From: JAWHTC01 sp032586155
GTDB taxonomy: Bacteria > Pseudomonadota > Alphaproteobacteria > Rhodobacterales > Rhodobacteraceae
Reading direction: 5' to 3'
Assembly: GCF_032586155.1 (NCBI RefSeq)
Contig: NZ_JAWHTC010000005.1
Span: 372,001-436,000, forward strand
Length of the DNA stretch: 64,000 bases
In this document: positions 44,689 through 54,249 of the stretch, in pieces
Numbering within the stretch: the stretch's first letter is position 1
Layout: the number at the start of each line of letters is the position of its first letter
Notes under the pieces: generated by a model
Databases searched by the model: none
The model's input: the letters and a program-made list of their open reading frames with translations, nothing else
Told to the model about the DNA's origin: nothing
Position numbers and translations under genes: made by a program

Positions 44689-46217
44689 GAGGGCCTCACA
44701 ACATCATCCGGTTGATCCGGACCGGAGCGACACTGGAGCGGACCGGGGCGATGAAAGTCATTCTGGACGCCTATGAGGCGCCGCGACTGCTGCGCATGGT
44801 GGTGCGGGGCGTGGTCTGGCCGTTTCAATGGCTGGGGATGAAGGGCGACACGTCGATGCCGCCGGCGACACGGGCGCTGACCGCGCTGGGACCGGCTTAT
44901 ATCAAGTTTGGCCAAGTACTGAGTACGCGGCCTGATGTGGTTGGCGACGAGTTGGCGGTGCAGTTGCGGGTGTTGCAGGACAAGTTGCCACCTTTCCCCA
45001 TCGATGTGGCCAAGGATAGCGTGCGCGATGCGCTGGATGTGCAGGTGCGTGACGTGTTCGACGAATTCAGCGAGCCAGTGGCGGCGGCCTCGATTGCTCA
45101 GGTGCACAAGGCGCGGCTGAAGGAAACCGGGGAAGAGGTGGCGGTCAAGGTGCTGCGCCCCGGGATCGAGAAGGCGTTTCAGCGCGATGTCGATGCGTTC
45201 TATTTTGCGGCGGACGTGATCGAGTTCCTGAGCCCGGCGTCGCGGCGGCTGCGCCCGCGCGATGTGATCGCCCATTTTGAGGGCGTGGTGAAGGGCGAGC
45301 TGGATCTGCGGTTGGAAAGCGCCTCGGCCAGCGAATTTGCCGCCAATACGGTGGGGGATGAGGGCTTCCGCCTTCCGGATGTGAAATGGGCTTATTCCGG
45401 GCGCCGGGTGATGACCATGGGCTGGGCCGAGGGTGTTCCGCTGGGCGACAATGATGCGCTGGACGCGGCGGGGCATGATCGCACACGTCTGGGCGAGCGG
45501 GTATTGCAGCTATTCCTGTCCCACGCGCTGCGCGACGGGTTTTTCCACGCGGATATGCACCAGGGCAACCTGAAGGTGGCCGCCAACGGGGATATCATTG
45601 CCTATGATTTCGGCATCATGGGCTACATCGACGAATACACCCGTCGGGTTTATGCCGAGATTCTGTTCGGGTTCATCCAGCGCGATTACAAACGCGTCGC
45701 CGAGGTGCATTTCGAGGCCGGATACGTGCCTGCCGACCGCGATGTAGACGAGTTTGCCCGCGCGTTGCGTGCCGTCGGGGAGCCTATTTTCGGGATGGAT
45801 GCCAGCCACATCAGTATGGGGCGGCTGTTGAGCTATCTCTTTGAAGTCACGGAACGATTCGGAATGGAGACGCGAACCGAGCTGATCCTTTTACAGCGCA
45901 CCATGGTGGTTGTGGAAGGGGTGGCGCGTTCGCTGAGCCCGCAGCTCAATATCTGGGATGTGGCCCACCCGATCGTCGAAGATTACATCAAAACTTCGAT
46001 TGGGCCGCGTGCGGTGTTGCGGGATTTGGCAAAGACTGCCGCGGTAATGGCGCGGTTCGGACCGCGTCTGCCAGGGTTGGTCGAGGCGGCGCTCATCCGG
46101 CAAAGCGAGATAGAAGCGCCGCACAACCGGGGGGGGCACCGCAAGATGTGGGCGCTGATGTTCCTGGGCGGGTTGGTTGCAGGGAGCGGTGCCGTGGCGT
46201 TGGCAGTTGTTCTTTGA
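44685..46217 (+). CDS. ubiB: Ubiquinone biosynthesis kinase-like protein UbiB
   Basis: A 510-residue atypical protein-kinase-like (ADCK) ATPase needed for aerobic ubiquinone synthesis, membrane-anchored by a C-terminal hydrophobic helix (ALMFLGGLVAGSGAVALAVVL). The family's KxGQ motif is YIKFGQVLSTRPD. The A-rich loop is AAASIAQVHKARL, and the catalytic and metal motifs are FHADMHQGNL and YDFGIMGYID. GTG 44685 overlaps the ubiE stop; a TTG nine bases upstream is possible. Confidence 0.97.
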   Translation: MRGPHNIIRLIRTGATLERTGAMKVILDAYEAPRLLRMVVRGVVWPFQWLGMKGDTSMPPATRALTALGPAYIKFGQVLSTRPDVVGDELAVQLRVLQDKLPPFPIDVAKDSVRDALDVQVRDVFDEFSEPVAAASIAQVHKARLKETGEEVAVKVLRPGIEKAFQRDVDAFYFAADVIEFLSPASRRLRPRDVIAHFEGVVKGELDLRLESASASEFAANTVGDEGFRLPDVKWAYSGRRVMTMGWAEGVPLGDNDALDAAGHDRTRLGERVLQLFLSHALRDGFFHADMHQGNLKVAANGDIIAYDFGIMGYIDEYTRRVYAEILFGFIQRDYKRVAEVHFEAGYVPADRDVDEFARALRAVGEPIFGMDASHISMGRLLSYLFEVTERFGMETRTELILLQRTMVVVEGVARSLSPQLNIWDVAHPIVEDYIKTSIGPRAVLRDLAKTAAVMARFGPRLPGLVEAALIRQSEIEAPHNRGGHRKMWALMFLGGLVAGSGAVALAVVL

Positions 46218-46340
46218 CCGCCGAATTGGCAAATTTGCGACATATCCCGCCGGTTCACGGCACGCGGCAAGAGCCTCTAGGCTTTTTGCGGCAAACCCCT
46301 TAGAGTGCGCCAAAAGGCACTTGAGCGGCAGGATTTCAAC

Positions 46341-48554
46341 ATGCGGATGCGTTTCACGGCGGCAGTGATCGGAGCCAGTATACTTGGTGCAGGGGCAGTC
46401 GGGGCAGAACCGACCTTGAGCTACTCCAAGAACATGTACGGACTGCCCGGCGGGTTGATCGATATGCCCACGGCCGAAGTGGCGCCCGATGGAGAGTTGA
46501 GCACGACCCTTTCGCATTTTGGCGGCACCACAAAGACGACGCTGACCTTTCAGCTGTTGCCGCGCCTGACCGGCGCGTTTCGGTACTCGGCATTGAAAAA
46601 TTATCGTCCCGGGAGGTTCGGGCCGACCCCTTATCCGAATTCGAGCTATTATGACCGCAGCTTCGACCTGAAATACCAGGTGCTGAAAGAGGGCACGTAC
46701 CGCCCTGCCGTGGCAATCGGGATGCGTGATTTCATCGGAACGGGTCTCTATTCAGCCGAATACGTCGTGGCCACCAAATCCATCGGTTCGCGTTTGCGGG
46801 TGACCGGTGGTGTCGGCTGGGGCCGGATGGGCAGTTTCAATAGTTTCGCTACCACAGGCACACGTCCGGGGATCGGCATCATCGGCGCGGGCGGCAATCT
46901 GCGCACCGATCGTTGGTTCAAGGGGCCGATGTCGGCTTTTGGAGGTGTGAGCTATCAGGTAAATGACCGGTTGAGTTTCAAGGCCGAGTATTCGACCGAC
47001 AATTACAGTGAAGAACGCGGGGCGATTGTCGGCGGGCCGGTACAGGATGCAGGCGCAAACATGTTTACCCGCAAAAGCCCTTGGAATTTTGGAGCCGATT
47101 ACAAGATCAGCCCGCGCATCGCGCTGGGTGCGTCCTACATGTATGGCTCGACATTCGGCCTGAAACTGACCCTTGCAACCGATCTCAAGGGTGCGGCGGT
47201 GCCGGGTGGTTCGGAGGCCGCCCCTCTGCCGGTTGCGGTGCGGCCGCGGAATTCGGCAAGCGATCTGGGCTGGACCGACTTGCCGGGCAAACCTGCGATG
47301 GTGCAGAGCGACGTGGCCAATGCGCTGGCCAAAGAGGGCATCATGCTGGAAGGCATGAAGCTGGATGGTCGAAGTGTTCGGGTGGTCATGCGCAACACCC
47401 GCTACGATATCGAATCTCAGGCGGTGGGTCGCACCGCGCGGGCATTGACGCGGAACCTGCCTGCATCCGTCGAAGAATTCACCGTCGTTCAGACCTATCA
47501 AGGGATGCCGACTGGGGCCGTGACGCTGAAACGCAGCGATGTCGAGGCGCTCGAAAATGCGCCGGCACACGATATCCTGCAGCGTGCTGTGTTTAGCAGC
47601 GGCGCCGGGGCATGGGACGGGGTTGCCCCGGTCGATGGCGCCTATCCGCGGCTAAGTTGGAGCTTGGGGCCCTATGGCAAGCTGGGCGTGTTCGATCCCG
47701 ACAATCCGGTAAAGCTGGACGTGGGGCTGAAGCTGAGCGCCGATTACCACTTCGCGCCGGGCTGGGTTGTTTCCGGGGCGGCCAGTGTCAAGTTGACCGG
47801 GAACCTGGATGCGGCACCCTCGGGCCGATCAGGGGCCGGGGTTGGAACACTGCCGGCGGTGCGGTCGGATGGCCGTCTCTATGCGGCGGGCAACGATCCG
47901 AAGATCGAGCATCTGACCATCGCGAAATACGGCCGCTTGGGGCCGGATTGGTATACCCGTGTTACGGTGGGCTATCTTGAGTCGATGTATGCTGGGGCAT
48001 CCGGAGAAGTGCTGTGGAAACCGGCGTCGAGCCGCTTGGCCTTTGGGGCCGAGTTGAACTATGTTCGGCCGCGTGAATACAGCATGGGGCTTGGCCTGAA
48101 GACACGCCACAGTTTCATCACCGACCCGGCGACGGGCATCACCAGCTATGCCGGGTTGATCCCCGAATGGAACGGTCACGTTTCGGCCTACTATGACTTT
48201 GGCAACGGGTTCCACGGCGAAATGAACGTTGGCCGTTACCTTGCCGGGGATTGGGGGGCGACGGTTGCCGTTGACCGCGAGTTCAACAATGGCTGGCGCG
48301 TCGGGGCCTATGTGACCAAGACAAATGTTTCGGCGGCAGCGTTCGGCGAGGGATCCTTTGACAAGGGTATTCGCATCACCATCCCGCTGAGCAGTTCGAT
48401 AGGGTCGGCGACGCGTAAGAAAAACAAGATCGTGTTGCAATCGTTGTCACGAAACGGTGGCGCGCGGCTGAATGTCAACGGGCGGCTATATGAGGCTGTG
48501 CGGGATGCGCACCATCCTGAGATGGCGAAAACCTGGGGGAGGTTCTGGAGATGA
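46341..48554 (+). CDS. YjbH domain outer-membrane protein
   Basis: A 737-residue secreted beta-rich protein. A signal peptide (MRMRFTAAVIGASILGAGAVGAEP) precedes two halves of YjbH/GfcD type (residues 25-270 and about 440-700). These alternate aromatic strands such as GLYSAEYVVATKSIG and GFHGEMNVGRYLAGDWG. YjbH belongs to a group of outer-membrane proteins linked to extracellular polysaccharide. ATG 46341 is preferred (GGCAGGATTTCAAC upstream). It overlaps the YjbF-type lipoprotein gene by four bases. Confidence 0.92.
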   Translation: MRMRFTAAVIGASILGAGAVGAEPTLSYSKNMYGLPGGLIDMPTAEVAPDGELSTTLSHFGGTTKTTLTFQLLPRLTGAFRYSALKNYRPGRFGPTPYPNSSYYDRSFDLKYQVLKEGTYRPAVAIGMRDFIGTGLYSAEYVVATKSIGSRLRVTGGVGWGRMGSFNSFATTGTRPGIGIIGAGGNLRTDRWFKGPMSAFGGVSYQVNDRLSFKAEYSTDNYSEERGAIVGGPVQDAGANMFTRKSPWNFGADYKISPRIALGASYMYGSTFGLKLTLATDLKGAAVPGGSEAAPLPVAVRPRNSASDLGWTDLPGKPAMVQSDVANALAKEGIMLEGMKLDGRSVRVVMRNTRYDIESQAVGRTARALTRNLPASVEEFTVVQTYQGMPTGAVTLKRSDVEALENAPAHDILQRAVFSSGAGAWDGVAPVDGAYPRLSWSLGPYGKLGVFDPDNPVKLDVGLKLSADYHFAPGWVVSGAASVKLTGNLDAAPSGRSGAGVGTLPAVRSDGRLYAAGNDPKIEHLTIAKYGRLGPDWYTRVTVGYLESMYAGASGEVLWKPASSRLAFGAELNYVRPREYSMGLGLKTRHSFITDPATGITSYAGLIPEWNGHVSAYYDFGNGFHGEMNVGRYLAGDWGATVAVDREFNNGWRVGAYVTKTNVSAAAFGEGSFDKGIRITIPLSSSIGSATRKKNKIVLQSLSRNGGARLNVNGRLYEAVRDAHHPEMAKTWGRFWR

Positions 48555-49231
48555 GCGTGAAGCGCGGGTTAACGGCTCTTGCCGCCATTGCCGGGGTCGC
48601 CGGGTTGTCCGGATGCGGCAACAAGACGGACGAGAACCTTTTCCTGAAGTCCCTGACCCAAAGGGTGAAGGGAGAGACGGTGCAAGCCGGGCCGATGTCG
48701 CCAGAACAGGCTGCGGCCGGTATTCAGGCGGCGCTCGCCAATACCGATCTTCCGGTTGCGTTTGTTGCGATGCCTGATCGTGAGGCCAATGCCGTCATGG
48801 TCCATATCGAGACCAACGGTGCCTACAAGACCTGGGGTGGCGGCGGACGGCGCTCGATCACCATGGCGGGAGGGATGATTACGGCGACGCGGGGGTTGGG
48901 CAATGACATCATGTCATCGTCGGTCGGTGAAATTGCGTCGTTGATCCAAGCGCGCAAAGCCGGCAGCGGCCAACATGTGCTGCGTCATTTGAACGGGGAG
49001 AACCAGACGGTCGAGACGGTGGCTGACTGTCAGGTAACACGTGGCGGTCGGAAGAAAGTGACCAATGCCACGATGCAAAATGTCAACACGACAGAAATGA
49101 CCGAGAACTGTTCGGGAAGTGATGCGAGCTTTACCAACAGCTATCTGGTGGATGGCCGGGGTCGGGTTTTGCAGTCGCGGCAATGGTTGGGGCCAGCGAA
49201 CGGCTATATTGTGTTCCAGACTCACAGGTAA
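48551..49231 (+). CDS. YjbF/GfcB-family lipoprotein
   Basis: A 226-residue outer-membrane lipoprotein. The lipobox is LSGCG after a short hydrophobic signal (ALAAIAGVAG). The C-terminal SYLVDGRGRVLQSRQWLGPANGYIVFQ is the YjbF signature. It overlaps yjbH by ATGA, so translation is coupled. With YjbH it likely forms an exopolysaccharide-related envelope module. An intrinsic terminator follows. Confidence 0.92.
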   Translation: MSVKRGLTALAAIAGVAGLSGCGNKTDENLFLKSLTQRVKGETVQAGPMSPEQAAAGIQAALANTDLPVAFVAMPDREANAVMVHIETNGAYKTWGGGGRRSITMAGGMITATRGLGNDIMSSSVGEIASLIQARKAGSGQHVLRHLNGENQTVETVADCQVTRGGRKKVTNATMQNVNTTEMTENCSGSDASFTNSYLVDGRGRVLQSRQWLGPANGYIVFQTHR

Positions 49232-49301
49232 TGAGGCGTGCACGCGCGTTGCCCAGCCAGTTGCGCGCGTTTCCCGGAATGAAGAAGTTCAACCAAAGAA
49301 A

Positions 49302-49340
49302 AACCGGCGACCGCCATGCGTCCGCCGGTTCTTTTCTTTC
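49302..49340 (+). terminator. Intrinsic terminator after yjbF-type gene
   Basis: AACCGGCG (49302-49309) pairs with CGCCGGTT (49323-49330), followed by CTTTTCTTTC. It sits 70 bases past the stop. Confidence 0.82.
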
Positions 49341-49371
49341 TGATCAAGCCGGTCAGAGACCAGTGATGTGA

Positions 49372-49548
49372 TCAGGTGCCGTCCGAGGCGCTGACGAAAA
49401 TAAGGACAGCCACGGCGCCAATTACTGCTGCGCCAGCGCCGCCCAAGCCACCTTGGGTCGAAACAAACGGATCATTTTCTGCGGCAACCGGTGCGGCGGT
49501 TGCTGCGGCCAGAGCAGCAGCTGCTGCTAGGGTCGAAAGCTTTTTCAT
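49372..49548 (-). CDS. Small secreted YjbE-like protein
   Basis: A 58-residue protein: a signal peptide (MKKLSTLAAAAALAAATAAPVAA) followed by a short mature part with a Gly/Ala-rich hydrophobic stretch (GGLGGAGAAVIGAVAVLIFV). ATG 49548 follows GGAGAACAATT; the frame extends upstream but without coding character. In YjbEFGH operons YjbE is a small Ala/Gly-rich exported protein, and this gene lies tail-to-tail with the yjbF gene. The identification as YjbE-like rests on composition and neighbourhood. Confidence 0.7.
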   Translation of the reverse strand: MKKLSTLAAAAALAAATAAPVAAENDPFVSTQGGLGGAGAAVIGAVAVLIFVSASDGT

Positions 49549-49891
49549 AATTGTTCTCCAAACCACAGTTAAGCCGACCGAAATCGGCGCGACCACTCCC
49601 AATATTACATAGATTTGGCAGCGTTGGAACAGGGATCGCGAAAAAACCGCCAAAATCCAATGCCTGTGCTGGTCCTGCGGGCATTTTTATATAACTATTT
49701 GAGTTTAAATAAAAAAATGAACCCTGGGTGCCGCTGCAATCGGCGAGAAAACGCCAAAGATGTGGTAATGTTGCGGGGTTGCAACAAGCTTCTGGTCTAG
49801 GCGGAGGTCTGCGGTTCAGAACAGCCTATTGCGTGGGGCGCGGGTATCGAATCGGGATTGAAACGCGGGCGGCCGGGTGCCACCCGCGTGT
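49549..49891. other. AT-rich intergenic region upstream of the YjbE-like gene
   Basis: 343 bases including an AT-rich patch (49686-49723, about 80% A+T). This is unusual for this GC-rich window and is a likely promoter or regulatory (nucleoid-protein) site for the YjbE-like gene. No structured RNA or operator was recognised. Confidence 0.4.
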
Positions 49892-50687
49892 CTAATCCGG
49901 GCTGATACAGGCGCACTCCAGCTCGAAAGCGGTGTGGTAATCGGGCGCACGACGTTCGCTTCGCCACAGGCAATAGGCGGCCATGCGCCAGTGAAACCAT
50001 AGCGCCAACGCGCAGTAACGGTCGAGGGTTGCAGTGCATCCATAAGCGTTCAGAAAGGAACTGCTTCCGCCTGTGATAGCGGCGTATCGCGATACACATG
50101 CTGCATTGCGGGCGACAGGAAGATAGCAAGATCATGAACCGGAGCGCCCACAGCAGGACATTGCCAGTCAATCAGTGTAATGTCCCCGATTGGAGATTGG
50201 ATCACGTTGCCTGGAACCACGTCGCCGTGCAGCAGAGCGGCTATGCGCGAAGGTGCGGTCGCGCTGCTGGGCGTCAGATTGCGCAATCGCTCGGTAACAG
50301 AAATATTCGGGCGCCGGTCGAGAATGTCGAGGCCCTGCGCAAGCAACGCCCGGCTATCGTATGGTGCAAGGTCGAGGTCGGGTGGAGCAGGGTGTCGGTG
50401 CAGCCGAGCCAGAACCCGTCCAACCGGGGCAGGGTAGCTGCGCCAGGACGATCCGGCGACATGAGTGTAGAGCACGACCGAGCCGAGCGGCGTTGCCAGC
50501 GTTTCGTGTAGCCGCGGTGCAAGGCCGGTGCCGGTCAGGTGGTTGAGAAGGCGAGCCTCGGCCGCGGGGTCATTGGAAAAGAGCGGGTTGTCGGGCGTTG
50601 GGGAAAAAAGCTTGATCTCCAGGTCGTTGGCTGGGCTATCCCGGCCTCGACCAGCAATGCCGTTAACGTTGCAGCGTCGTCGATCAT
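49892..50687 (-). pseudogene. Phosphotransferase (APH/choline kinase-like), two frameshifts
   Basis: Three consecutive frames together encode an aminoglycoside-phosphotransferase-fold kinase. From ATG 50687 the first reads MIDDAATLTALLVEAGIAQP. After a shift near 50620-50635 the second reads EIKLFSPTPDNPLFSND, with LLHGDVVPGNVI (catalytic loop HGDxxxxN) and LIDWQCPAVGAP. After a second shift near 50055 the third reads FLNAYGCTATLDRYCAL and ends ECACISPD at TAG 49892. The domain is complete when joined, so decay is recent or due to sequence error. Confidence 0.75.
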
Positions 50688-50814
50688 TTTCGAATCTTGA
50701 GGTATAGGGCTGCTTGCACCAGGATAGCGGCCCTTTCCAACGGCGGGATCCCATTCGAGGTACGCGAGCAGGCAAAGGGTTTCAAACCGGCCGCCCGGCT
50801 GTGATTAGGCCGGA

Positions 50815-51501
50815 TCAGAGCGGTTCGCGTAGGGCGTTGATGTCTGCCGCCAGCACGGGCACGACACCGTCCAGAACCAGAAGAAGCTGGCCGTTGATGT
50901 TCTGCGCCTCGGTCACGTGGGCGTAGTGTTCAACCGGTGTCGAGCCAAGCAAAGATCCATTGGCATGGTTTTCAACCTCGATGGAATAAACTCCGCTCGG
51001 TAGAAGATTGCCATTGCTGTCGGTTCCGGCCCATTGGATATCGCCGCCTGAGGTGCCGATCTCGTTACGGCTGACTTCGGCGCCGGTTTGGTCGCGCACG
51101 ACAAGCCAGCTTTCGTCGGCCAAGAGTGCGGGCAATGGGGACAGAGTCAGCGGGATGCCGTCGAAATGGACCGGGGCGGAGCTTCGCGCTTCCATACCGA
51201 CCCAGCCCGCAAGCTCGCTTATCCCGGACTGCGACATCTGGGCGATCATGGCGTTCAACAGGTCGTTGGTCAGGACCTGCTGTTCGACCGACGAGAAGGT
51301 AGCAAGCTGCACGGCGTAATCTGAACTGTCGATCGGGTTAAGCGGGTCCTGATTGGTCATCTGGGCCGTTAGCATTTCGAGGAAGGTCTGAAAATCTGAG
51401 CTGATTACCTGATTGGAGGAGCTGCGGGCATTTTCTGCGGCGACGTTCTGGGCGGCGGCGCCGGCCGTCGCCGATGCGATAGATTGGACTGAGTCAACCA
51501 T
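50815..51501 (-). CDS. flgD: Flagellar hook capping protein FlgD
   Basis: A 228-residue scaffold protein that caps the growing hook and is exported by the flagellar apparatus. The N-terminal FlgD region contains FQTFLEMLTAQMTNQDPLNP and YAVQLATFSSVEQQ. The C-terminal half is beta-rich (FlgD Ig-like/Tudor: GTDSNGNLLPSGVYSIEVE). ATG 51501 is chosen over the upstream start at 51522. It lies 30 bases after fliK on the same strand. Confidence 0.95.
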   Translation of the reverse strand: MVDSVQSIASATAGAAAQNVAAENARSSSNQVISSDFQTFLEMLTAQMTNQDPLNPIDSSDYAVQLATFSSVEQQVLTNDLLNAMIAQMSQSGISELAGWVGMEARSSAPVHFDGIPLTLSPLPALLADESWLVVRDQTGAEVSRNEIGTSGGDIQWAGTDSNGNLLPSGVYSIEVENHANGSLLGSTPVEHYAHVTEAQNINGQLLLVLDGVVPVLAADINALREPL

Positions 51502-51531
51502 GGGTGGGGCCTTTCGTTTCAATCCGGGAGG

Positions 51532-53481
51532 TCAGAGGCGCAGATCGAGTCCCTCGGACACGGACAAGGTGGTGTGGTCGAGCCCTTCGTCAGTTTCTGC
51601 GTCGACGGTAGTCGGGTTTCCGGGGTGATCATCGCCGTGCTCTGCCTCCGGGTTCGTGTTGCTGTGGTCCGAAGAGCCGAAGGTGAACTGGATTTTTTCA
51701 AAGCCGATGTCGCGGAACTCGCGCTCGAGAAGGGCAATGTGACGGCGCAAAAGGTCGAGTGTTTCACCGCGCTCGGCCAGGATGGTGACGGTGATTGCGG
51801 TGTCGGATTGCAAGAGTGACAGGTTGACCCGCCCGAGTTCTTCGGGGTTGAGGCGAAGTTCGATCGGTTGCCCGTTCGGATGCGGTATTGCAGTTACGAT
51901 CTGCTGGGCGATTTGCACGGCCAACGGGGCTTTGGCCGGTGTGGCAGGTGAAAAAAGGGTCGGTCCGACGGAATGAACGGCTTCGGTTGCGGCAAGCTCG
52001 GGTGATAGCGCGGTCTTGGGGATTGCCGCGACATGGTCGCGCCCAGGCTGTTCATTGAGACCCGGCATCAGGATTTGAACAGGGGTGCCCATGGTGGCAA
52101 CCGTGAAGGTTGGCGTAACCTGATGTGGTGAAGGGGGGCCGGGCAAGGCGGTGGATTGAAGTCCGGATCGAATGGGTGTCGATCGCGGGACCACTGGCAG
52201 GGAGGGATCATCGAAACTGGGTGGAACTGGTTCGAAATTGTGGCCTGGCGCGACGACGGTTGCAGCAGGTGCAAGGCGCTGCCGATCCGGCTTGGCTCGC
52301 ATGCCGGGTGAATGGTGTAGGTCCGGCATTAGTGGAAAGGCCGTGTTGGGACGTGAGCCGGTGGGCGGGGAGGGCGCAGGAACGTTTGTTTTGCTCACCT
52401 CAAGGTCGAGATTGGCGCTGGACCGGGGCGCGGCAGTTTGGTGGGTGTTGGGAAACGGATTCGGGCTGTTGGGCGCGCCGGACTTGGTGACGTGTGCTGT
52501 GGAAGCTGGGGCCTCTGAAAACATAAGGGTCAGCGCGCGTCCACCAGATGTCAGCGGCGGACTGACGGGATTATTGGGGCCTGGACGTGCACTGCGTCCA
52601 TCGTTGGACGGTGTTGGACTTGGCGGTGCGTGCTCAATTCGAGTTTGCGTGCGGTTATCAACCGCTTCGGTTGTGGTGCCATCGCCGCGGGGTGGCGTCG
52701 TTGGGCCCGAAAACAATGCAAAAACCGAAAAACCGGCATCAGGTCCGCTGTCATTGCTAGGTACGGAAGGTGGAGACGGAACGTTGGTTACGCCGGTGGC
52801 CATTTCGACGGGCGTGAAGGCAGGGGTGACGTCGTTTGCCGTGGCATGATGTGGGCGGCCATCGACCACGGTTTCCGGCACGGTGCGAATTGCGGTGTGA
52901 TCGGTGACGAAGCGATCTATCGATATGTCGGCATCTGTCCTGGTCTGTGCGTGAATTGTGTCCTCATCCGCAGCGCCGATGTCGACCGGGGCGGTGGGAA
53001 TGGTTGAGAATGCACCCGCCCAGTCGTGAAGTGGCCCTGCAGTCGGCGTAGTGGTTGGCGCGCGCTGCGGCAGTTCGGACGTTGAAGGCATCACATCGGT
53101 GCCGTCGGACTGAGAACCATAAATCAGCCGGGTCATGATTTCGGAAAGTGCGCTCGCATCCGCATTGGCATCAGACAACGCGTTGGCGATGTCGGGCGGA
53201 AGTGCGGCCAAGAACTCGGCAAATGCAAGGGGATTGGAGCGCATATCTTGAGCTGTGGCCATGTTGATTTGGCCGTCCGATCCGGTGGCGGGCCTAGTCG
53301 CGAGCAAGTCGAAAACTCTTGAAAATGCTTGATGAGAAAATGTCCCGCCACGCGAGGCGTCGACCAAGGAGGCCTCGGCCGTGTCATGGCTTGCGGCTGT
53401 GGGCCAATTGGCGCCGTCTGCCAGCCCTGATACGGGTGTGATGGTACGATCAAGCGAAAAGAGCGGGGGGGCAGTTTCCAT
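51532..53481 (-). CDS. fliK: Flagellar hook-length control protein FliK
   Basis: About 649 residues. A long Pro/Thr/Ser-rich, low-complexity N-terminal region serves as the molecular ruler. A conserved C-terminal Flg_hook domain follows (PIELRLNPEELGRVNLSL, then TVTILAERGETLDLLRRH and IQFTFG). ATG 53481 follows GAGGCCGAA and is preferred over the frame opening at 53649. It is exported and switches substrate specificity of the export gate. It pairs with flgD. Confidence 0.9.
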   Translation of the reverse strand: METAPPLFSLDRTITPVSGLADGANWPTAASHDTAEASLVDASRGGTFSHQAFSRVFDLLATRPATGSDGQINMATAQDMRSNPLAFAEFLAALPPDIANALSDANADASALSEIMTRLIYGSQSDGTDVMPSTSELPQRAPTTTPTAGPLHDWAGAFSTIPTAPVDIGAADEDTIHAQTRTDADISIDRFVTDHTAIRTVPETVVDGRPHHATANDVTPAFTPVEMATGVTNVPSPPSVPSNDSGPDAGFSVFALFSGPTTPPRGDGTTTEAVDNRTQTRIEHAPPSPTPSNDGRSARPGPNNPVSPPLTSGGRALTLMFSEAPASTAHVTKSGAPNSPNPFPNTHQTAAPRSSANLDLEVSKTNVPAPSPPTGSRPNTAFPLMPDLHHSPGMRAKPDRQRLAPAATVVAPGHNFEPVPPSFDDPSLPVVPRSTPIRSGLQSTALPGPPSPHQVTPTFTVATMGTPVQILMPGLNEQPGRDHVAAIPKTALSPELAATEAVHSVGPTLFSPATPAKAPLAVQIAQQIVTAIPHPNGQPIELRLNPEELGRVNLSLLQSDTAITVTILAERGETLDLLRRHIALLEREFRDIGFEKIQFTFGSSDHSNTNPEAEHGDDHPGNPTTVDAETDEGLDHTTLSVSEGLDLRL

Positions 53482-53591
53482 TTCGGCCTCAGGAGTTCTT
53501 CCGGTGGCCTCAATCTCTCTGAACTTGGTTAGAGAATCTTTACCCGTATCTGCGCAAAAAAGGGAAAGTCCCAAGAATTGGAGGCAATCCT

Positions 53592-53900
53592 GTGACCGAA
53601 TTTTCACCTTTGCCACCTCTGGGTGGTGCTGACAAGGTGGCGACTCCACCCGCTAAGTCCACCCAGAAGGATCGTGCCCTGCGTCACGCTGCCCAGCAGA
53701 TGGAGGCGAGTTTCCTAGCGGAAATGATGAAGGCTGCCGGGCTGGGCAAGGCGCGTGGGGCGTTTGGCGGCGGAGCCGGGGAAGAGCAGTTTGCTTCGTT
53801 CCTGCGACAGGCCCAGGCCGAGGAAATGGTCAAGGCAGGCGGTATCGGGTTGGCCGAGTCGCTGTATCAAGCCCTGAAGGAGAAAGAAAATGCGTTCTGA
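53592..53900 (+). CDS. FlgJ-like rod-binding protein
   Basis: A 102-residue protein with the rod-binding (FlgJ N-domain) pattern: RALRHAAQQMEASFLAEMMK, GGGAGEEQFASFLRQAQAEE, GGIGLAESLYQAL. It lacks the muramidase domain of enteric FlgJ, as is common in alphaproteobacteria. The start is GTG 53592. It overlaps the next gene by 11 bases, indicating coupling. It is divergent from fliK. Confidence 0.88.
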   Translation: MTEFSPLPPLGGADKVATPPAKSTQKDRALRHAAQQMEASFLAEMMKAAGLGKARGAFGGGAGEEQFASFLRQAQAEEMVKAGGIGLAESLYQALKEKENAF

Positions 53901-54249
53901 GTTTTCCCAACTGACGATCGAAGCACCGGACAAGCTGCTTGACCGGGAACGGCAGGCGCTTTTGGAGGGGGATCTGGAGCATCTGGTCACCCAGCTGGAG
54001 GAAAAAGAGGCGCTAATCGAGCGACTGAATGAATGCGAGGACGCCGGGGGTGAGCCGCTGAATGCGCTGCAGGTTAAGGTTCTGCGTAATCAGGCGCTGT
54101 TGGACAGCGCGTTGCAGGGGATCCGCAGCGTAGCCAGCCGGATGAGCGCATTGCATCGGATCCGGCGATCGTTGGACACCTATGACGAAAGTGGACGCAA
54201 GACCACGATTGAAAGTCTGGCCGAGCCTAAGGTCGAGAAACGTGCTTGA
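53890..54249 (+). CDS. FlgN-like flagellar chaperone
   Basis: A 119-residue, largely helical protein with heptad-like stretches (LVTQLEEKEALIERL, VLRNQALLDSALQGIRSVAS). This composition and position (after flgJ) fit the FlgN-type chaperones of hook-associated proteins. ATG 53890 overlaps the flgJ stop. The family call is by structure and context. Confidence 0.7.
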   Translation: MRSEFSQLTIEAPDKLLDRERQALLEGDLEHLVTQLEEKEALIERLNECEDAGGEPLNALQVKVLRNQALLDSALQGIRSVASRMSALHRIRRSLDTYDESGRKTTIESLAEPKVEKRA

